A stretch of DNA of 64,000 bases from Warburgia ugandensis (lineage: Eukaryota > Streptophyta > Magnoliopsida > Canellales > Canellaceae), in NCBI GenBank assembly GCA_035236585.1, contig CP141137.1, positions 47,824,057 through 47,888,056 on the forward strand, in the 5' to 3' direction. Positions 59,237 to 64,000 of the stretch are shown here, piece after piece. Each line of letters starts with the position of its first letter. Positions within the stretch are counted from its first letter, which is position 1. The translations under genes and the position numbers were made by a program. Under the pieces are notes generated by a model. It had not been told where the DNA came from. It did no database searches and saw only the letters and a program-made list of their open reading frames with translations.

Positions 59237-62200
59237 TACAAATTAAAATTCATAATATGATTTGTCCATTCCATTCTAATATCATCTACATCCAACTGGG
59301 AGTAACTCTTAGGTCCCAAATCCGCCTGTAAGAAACATATAATCACTTAGTTAAGAGATCAGACATGTAATCTTGGATTCAGTCAGGAAATATACAATTC
59401 AAAAGTGTAATAACATTGGTTAGTAAGTCTAACTGTCCAAGTGTTACCTTTCGCAATTGTGAGACTGTAACTCCATTGCGAATGAGGGTTCTCATGTATC
59501 TAAGAACATAATATCCACACCCCTAATCTGATTTTTGTTTAGGGCACTGCAGAACAATACCACCAAAGACAATAGAAAAGGTTCAAAATATAATTTCCAA
59601 TAAGTTCAGGTTTAAAATTATATCAAAGAGTCTAAAGATCAGTAATTAGTAAACCATACCTTGGTCTTCTTCCAGGTGAGTTTTGGTGGGTGGTGAATGC
59701 CTTCCCTCTCAGCCCATTTATACCATGCTATACACACATATAATTGTAAAGTATTAGATTATGAATATTATGATGTTGAAAGGTAAGTAGTTATATTATA
59801 ATAAAAGGAATAATAAAGACTTACTTGTTTATAATTTCCATCAGGTGTTCCCGAATGTGTGCTCCACATGAATAAAAAAACATTGCATGGCCACCATGCA
59901 CATCCAAAGCTAGCTGCATCCAATGGGACCTATAAAAATAATAATTCAATTGAATTTTCTCTAATCTTAACTGATATAGTATTCATGTGTATGAATTGTG
60001 AAATTGAAATGGCATAATTAAGCAACATATGTTACAACGTACTCGTTATTGTAGGGAATCAGTAAGGCTTACCCCTTGTCACAACTCATAAGACCAGGAA
60101 TGATATCTTCACTTTGTTTGTCCGTGGGTAAATAGTCCAATTGAAGGACAAGAGAAGGGTCAAGGAACTTGTAAATGTCCTTGACCTCTAGTTTTTGCAA
60201 GCTATCATGCAAATACCTACATTAGGAATTTGGGTTAATGTCAAATAATTATTAAGTGTTATTAAAAAAGCAAGTATTAAGTAATGTTACATTGATTCGT
60301 AAGTCTTAACTCTAATAGAGCACAATGTACCCTATATAGACTACGATGTGCATGTACTCCAATTCAGCCATATTACATATGGCTAAGAGGTCTTCCTTGA
60401 AGAGTGGAACCTCAACCACATCATTTGAAAGCACACCTGCCTCTATCCTTACAGGGTTCATTGCTTTGTCTTCATTGGCCAGTCTATACAATACCCTTAG
60501 GAATGGAGGTGTGTTAGGTGGAACCTCCACCTGATCCCTACACTGTAGATGTAATCATGTAACATTTTAGAAATTAGTAATGAATATATACAACATATAC
60601 TGGTATATTAGCATATATAATTTGAATAGACACAGTGAGGTAAAATTAGAATATTTGATAATATAACATTGTGATTTGTGAGTAGTGTAGTGAGCAGTGA
60701 GCACCTAACAACTAACAAGTGCTTTGAACTTGTTAGTTGTTGGATCGTTCAAGTTCACATGTAATGTAACATGATACAACTATGCAAATATATAGAACTA
60801 GTACTACTTGGGAAGGATGGGATGTGGCTACACTTGCCACTATGCCAAAATTTGCTGGCAGTGAGGTTTGCTTCAATTGCCCCTTGTGCTACTTTTGGTG
60901 ATCCGACATGTTGCAGACAATATTAATCAATTAACAATTTAGGATGACTTAAAAAAAAGTTGGAGAAAATGAAGTCATGACTACATTTAGTATATATGTA
61001 CCTTGGAATTAGATATCATTGGTTTTACATGTTTCTTTGCCCAACACACATGATATCCAATTGCATCCCCAACAGTTTCAACATTATCCCCTTCGACTGG
61101 AAATGGAAGGGGAGCATTTGGTTGAATGGCAGCAGTGATGCACACGCGCTTAGTGTGTAGAGGCATCAACTTACCATGTAAGTTGGTGGAAGTCTTGGGC
61201 CGAACTTCGTACAGTGTTGCCACAGCCACATAGTTCTCAGATGTATATAGCTGCAACATGCACTGACCCACCTGCATTTGAGAAATGACACACACACACA
61301 CACACACACATAATAATTAGTGATGTAATGTAAACTAAAAAGGTTAGTAAATAAGTAACATTGTAAAACTAAACATGTCAATATACATACCTCACTGATC
61401 GGGACATCACATTCAAGTACTTGTTCTGCTACCTCTTCATCTGATGGAGGAGTAGGAGTGCAGTTATTGTCAAATTGGGGTGGTTGAACTTGAGGTTAAG
61501 CTTCAACTTGAGGGCCAACATCCTCACATGAAGTTCTTCTACCACCCTGGAGTTCCTTCAACAGTTGATCTTTGACCTTGCTATATATCTTTACAACTGT
61601 TTGATTCTTCCATTCTTCCAATTCTTCTAGTGTATGAGCCTTTTATTTGGGGAAGAACTCAGAAGGAAGAACACCCCGACCTTGGCCCCTTACCCGGCCA
61701 GGGTGTTCATCCTTGTTGCCCATTGCCCTATACAGGATGTCCCCCTTTGCAGCAGTGCTGCTAAGAGTCCCTGTACTTGCACTTGCACTCTCTTGGGTCA
61801 ACTCTTCCTGCACACGTAAATACCATAACATGATCAAATCACTATTATATATGTAATAAATCTGTCTCAATATTTGGAGTACTTGGCAAGCCTGGTTCCC
61901 AACTTGAACTCTAATGATAAAAAAAAAAATATGCATGATCAACTGATTAGTCGTCAACTCATGTAAGATGGATTTCCTTGACATACTTGCATCTACATTG
62001 AAAATCTCCTAAAAAAATACTCACTCTGTACTTAAAAGCATCAACATTTGCAACATGGGAGTAGCTTAGAATAGTATCCAGTCCAGGAAATTCACATCAA
62101 AACCAGATCTAGCACATTAGCACTAGAGCATAATAAACTAACTTACTGAATAAAGGAAGAAGCATATAAGTTTTGGTCTCCATAAATGGCATAAATGGTA

Positions 62201-63773
62201 CAAAATCCTGCAATTTAAATGCAAACAACATCTTGTACATTTCTAGGATATTATAAAGATACGAGAAAAAACTATTGCATGATATAAGAATAAATAGATT
62301 TTGATCGGCAAACATATTATTCAAGACTGAACATAGAATGAGTGAAAATTTTCTCTACATTCAATTTCATTCACAAACACCAACAACTGAGAATGGATCC
62401 ATCCAGGCAAAGACAATATTTGAATAAAGGAAGAAGCATATAAGTTTAGGTCAGCCATAAATGACATAAATGGTACAAAAGCATGCAATTTAAATGCAAA
62501 CAACATCTTCATGTAAACCAATCATAGACAAAAGTGCAACTTTATTTTTGAAACCAAAAATCATCTGAGAAATCAAATTATATACCCATGAAGAGTTTCT
62601 TTTCATACAAATTGAATTTACTAGATCTGTTAGAGGAAAAAAGCAAACACAATTGAAGCAGCATCCTTCACAAAATCCACCATACTCCAATTTTTCTAAC
62701 TACTTACAATTCTTGAAGCAATTGCTGCAGTTGTCTCGTTGGTAAATGTGCGGGAGTTACGACCTTTCGAATGTGCCATTTTCCATAGAATAGCATGGTC
62801 GATGGGCTCCGTTGTCCCAGCCTTCTTTTGCTGTAATAAGAAACACTAAGTCAGAGTTAATAAATAAAAATCTACTATGATTAGATAAATGGAATGTCAC
62901 ATGATATACTTACTTCATCTGCCTCTAATCGTGCATAGCCAACCCTTGAAAGGTGGTGTGGCATATGGTTCTGTGCACGCACCTTCTGTCCTTTTATACG
63001 CTTTGCCTGAACATCAATCAATTATAATAATTGCAAGAATCAAAATTTAGCTTGCCTACTTTAAGTTTTGATTACCTCAAAATCAGGGGATAGCCTATAC
63101 TGTACAAATTGATTCCATGCTTCCTGGTCAATGAAGTAGGCATACAACTGAGGGACCATGTTAAGCGTAGAACGATCATGGGAATTTGGAAGTATGTACT
63201 TCCTTGCAAGCTTACTCTTCCATTTCCTCCAAGCTTCACCAGCTCCTAACAATGCTTGCGTCTTGCACTCATCAGATACATCAAAGGCAGACTACAAAAC
63301 AAAAGAAGAAGCATGTTAAGTTAAATGACTAACTTACTAGTCAGTATTGTAGCAACTTTGTGTATCATGACATGATTCATATGCAAATAAAAACAAAATA
63401 TATAAATATAAAGGACATATTATGTTATATGTATGAAGAATTTACATACCTTGACCATTTCCCATAGTGAATCTTTGACTTGTGGCGATACAAGTCTCCA
63501 ATCAGTCACTGATATTGGCACAAGTCTTCTAACAATGCAACATATGAAGCTAGTATAAGCATGTGCAGTACCACCAATCGGTTGGCCTCTACTGTTGAAT
63601 TGTACCGTTTCTTTTATTCCCTTTGAGGATCTCTTATTTATATTATCCATTTGTGTTGCCCCCCTGACCTTTCTCTTGACACTGACTGGTGGTGTTACTG
63701 ATGGACATGTGCTCGATTGTTTTGCTTCTGTGTGTCGTAACTGTTCTAATTCTACCTCTTGTACTTGCTCCAT
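59237..63773 (-). pseudogene. CACTA-associated Transposase_24-like/Ulp1-like gene, about 12 exons
   Basis: Exons (approximate): 63450-63773, 63076-63291, 62914-63006, 62708-62830, 61391-61808, 61004-61272, 60312-60545, 60073-60221, 59825-59929, 59661-59729, 59450-59549, 59237-59327. The first four carry the plant transposase (Ptta/En/Spm, Transposase_24) pattern: ETVQFNSRGQPIG, VPISVTDWRLV, AWRKWKSKLARKYILP and RTFTNETTAAIASRI. DEHPGRVRGQGRGVLPSEFF and GDNVETVGDAIGYHVCW follow. The last exons form a Ulp1 (C48) protease-like domain: DPSLVLQLDYLP, SHWMQLALDV (catalytic His) and GCGYYVLRYM (catalytic Cys), ending EWTNHIM. Stops at 61643-61645 and 59523-59525 suggest decay or unmapped splicing. 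The start ATG is at 63773. Confidence 0.8.
61287..61311. repeat. (AC)n microsatellite
   Basis: A dozen CA units at an intron edge of the CACTA gene. Confidence 0.9.
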
Positions 63774-64000
63774 GTTTGCTTCACAAATAAAAATGATAAT
63801 GACTACAGTTAGACAAGTGAAAAGTGGAAAGTGTTTTTACAGTTTGAGAAGGATTTACAATCTCAGTTTATGCTTGATTTCGTCAGTGTTTTTAACAGCT
63901 GTCCATAAAGATGTTTAGCCTAACAAATAATAAAGTCAAACAAAGATTTCAACGTAAGGATTATAATTATACCGCTTGCATGTGTGGGAGCTTCTTGCAC
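63774..64000. other. Upstream of the CACTA gene
   Basis: No feature recognised; the element continues past the window edge. Confidence 0.4.

Larger units (their letters stand above)
58600..64000 (-). mobile_element. CACTA (En/Spm) element, right end beyond the window
   Basis: Defined by the palindrome ladder at its left and the Transposase_24/Ulp1 gene. Neither the CACTA termini nor the TnpD (Transposase_21) catalytic gene is seen, so the element is partial within this window or the catalytic gene lies to the right. Confidence 0.6.

Overview
This is nuclear DNA from a flowering plant. The evidence is spliced genes with GT-AG introns, large introns filled with transposable elements, Ty1/copia and Ty3/gypsy retrotransposons, PIF/Harbinger and CACTA DNA transposons, Au-type SINEs, LINEs, and decayed pieces of plastid DNA. 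I cannot name the species. Everything comes from reading the sequence by eye; no database search was run.

Layout. 1-7.7 kb: AT-rich flank with a long (TC)n tract, then two blocks of plastid inverted-repeat DNA in opposite orientations (23S 3' end, 4.5S, 5S and trnR-ACG on +; 5' two thirds of 23S plus trnA-UGC exon 2 and intron on -), separated by a decayed copia fragment. 8.0-11.7 kb: a 3.7 kb solo LTR of gypsy type with near-matching 5-bp target duplications. 12.1-13.0 kb: a broken sequence resembling a plant mitovirus RdRp. 13.05-22.59 kb: a PIF/Harbinger transposon with TTA duplications and terminal inverted repeats, holding a decayed Myb-like ORF1, a decayed DDE transposase, an intact small GRF zinc-finger/membrane ORF and a fragment of a dipeptidyl-peptidase gene.

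23.13-39.30 kb: the one clearly intact host gene, a cytochrome b561 (transmembrane ascorbate-dependent reductase) in four exons with all four haem histidines. Intron 2 (11.6 kb) holds a gypsy chromovirus whose polymerase region is replaced by a copia body, and a plastid insertion (rps12 3' exons, rps7, ndhB exon 1) itself hit by an Au SINE. 39.5-41.5 kb: 3' part of a LINE. 41.5-47.2 kb: mostly anonymous AT-rich DNA. 47.26-52.41 kb: a full-length but decayed copia element with two 347-bp LTRs. 52.4-54.2 kb: C-terminal exons of an RNA polymerase III RPC4-like gene, possibly a broken copy. 54.2-58.2 kb: spacer with an Au SINE, a LINE scrap and a (GA)n tract. 58.27-58.54 kb: left-end fragment of the same Harbinger family. 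58.6-64.0 kb: a CACTA-type element with a ladder of six hairpins and a multi-exon minus-strand gene joining a Transposase_24-like region to a Ulp1-like cysteine protease; it runs up to the window edge.

The host content is therefore one intact gene and one partial gene. The rest is layered insertions whose order can often be read: plastid insertion then SINE, and a gypsy element carrying a copia body. The most unusual items are the Harbinger element with a third co-oriented GRF/membrane ORF and captured host exons, the gypsy/copia composite, the mitovirus-like remnant, and the CACTA/Ulp1 gene beside its palindrome ladder.
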